Shown one piece after another: positions 63,488-64,000 of a DNA stretch of 64,000 bases (the first letter of the stretch is position 1; each line of letters opens with the position of its first letter). Under the pieces are notes generated by a model. It saw only the letters and a program-made list of their open reading frames with translations, had not been told where the DNA came from and did not search any database. Made by a program: the position numbers and the translations under genes. Source of the stretch: Opisthocomus hoazin (lineage: Eukaryota; Chordata; Aves; Opisthocomiformes; Opisthocomidae); contig NC_134414.1 in the NCBI RefSeq assembly GCF_030867145.1, forward strand, positions 127,174,465-127,238,464, in the 5' to 3' direction.

Positions 63488-63760
63488 CACAGAATCATAG
63501 AATCATTAGGTTTGGAAAAGACCTCTAAGATCATCGAGTTCAACCATCCACCCACCACCACCATGTCTGCTAAACCATGTCCCAAAGTGCCACATCTACA
63601 CGTTTTTTGAACACCTCCAGGGATGGGGACTCCACACCTCCCTGGACAGCCTGTGCCAATGCCTGACCACTCCTTCAGTAAATAAACATTTCCTAATATC
63701 CAATCGAAACCTCTACTGACGCATCTTGGGGTCATTTCCTCTCGTCCTATCGCTAGTCCT
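63488..63760 (-). mobile_element. CR1 LINE 3'-end fragment
   Basis: The plus strand begins TCACAGAATCATAGAATCAT, the reverse complement of the avian CR1 3' terminus. It continues with the typical stretches GGAAAAGACCTCTAAGATCAT, ACCTCCAGGGATGGGGACTC, CCCTGGACAGCCTGTGCCA and TTTCCTAATATCCAAT. The element is therefore on the minus strand, 5'-truncated, about 270 bp long, and only its ORF2 tail and 3' UTR remain. The minus-strand frame 63780-63487 is the decayed element, not a host gene. It lies about 650 bp upstream of the PLCXD2 start codon. Confidence 0.92.
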
Positions 63761-64000
63761 CTAATACAGCCAGAATCCATAAACCTGTGGTTTCCTTTTC
63801 AAGGAAGCGAACAAAGAGGTTTTGCTTTTAGAGCTTTGATATTAAACAATCTCGAAAATAGTGCAATATCTATGCCAGGAATTCACCAAGCCCTCCTGAC
63901 CTCGGACCCCTCATGCCCGAGGAGGAAGGCGGAGGACGGGTTTGCGTGCGTTCAGCTGCCCCGCAGCACCATTCCCCCTTCCCGTTAGGACTGCTCTGAC
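63761..64000. other. Window end with a CpG-rich edge
   Basis: AT-rich sequence leads into a CpG-rich stretch at about 63,900-63,990 that is cut by the window end. It may be the edge of another regulatory block; no coding frame is recognised. Confidence 0.4.

Noticed and set aside
1..64000. CRISPR array, operon, integrated virus or other novel multigene system
   Set aside because: I saw no regularly spaced repeats, no gene clusters, and no polymerase, integrase or capsid-like frames. The only mobile DNA recognised is truncated CR1.

Overview
The window reads as nuclear DNA from a vertebrate, most likely a bird. The one clear gene is split by introns with GT/AG borders. Two fragments match the 3' end of CR1 non-LTR retrotransposons, with the terminal ATTCTATGATTCT-type sequence typical of avian CR1. 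A GC-rich CpG island lies at the gene's 5' end, while the rest is AT-rich and poor in repeats. There are no operons, ribosome binding sites or other bacterial features. The species cannot be fixed from this sequence alone.

Right part (about 43,000-63,250): PLCXD2, the phosphatidylinositol-specific phospholipase C X-domain-containing protein 2 gene, lies on the minus strand. Four coding exons (62827-62746, 51028-50568, 49385-49144, 46400-46238) join without a break into 315 codons. The X-domain catalytic residues are intact, with histidines at about residues 30 and 105. The start lies in a CpG island (about 62,410-63,240) that carries a CCAAT box and several GC boxes. Introns 1, 2 and 3 are about 11.7, 1.2 and 2.7 kb. 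A second, smaller CpG-rich block (about 45,840-46,110) sits just beyond the stop codon. It may be the promoter of another transcript. In mammals the same-strand neighbour downstream of PLCXD2 is PHLDB2, so a PHLDB2 5' exon there is one possibility, but this is inference.

Left part (1-43,000): I find no complete gene. The region is AT-rich non-coding DNA with homopolymer runs, a (TA)14 tract, short inverted repeats, one 28-bp tandem duplication and a CR1 fragment near 1,000. The most gene-like object is a possible minus-strand exon at 1944-2095. It has an acceptor, a strong donor, coding-looking translation and an apparent frame break, and I could not assign it to a family.

Far right (63,250-64,000): a CR1 3' fragment lies about 650 bp upstream of the PLCXD2 start codon. 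It is followed by a short CpG-rich tail that runs off the window.

I saw no CRISPR array, integrated virus, tRNA, rRNA or novel multigene system. Apart from PLCXD2, nearly all open frames look like chance frames or antisense shadows.
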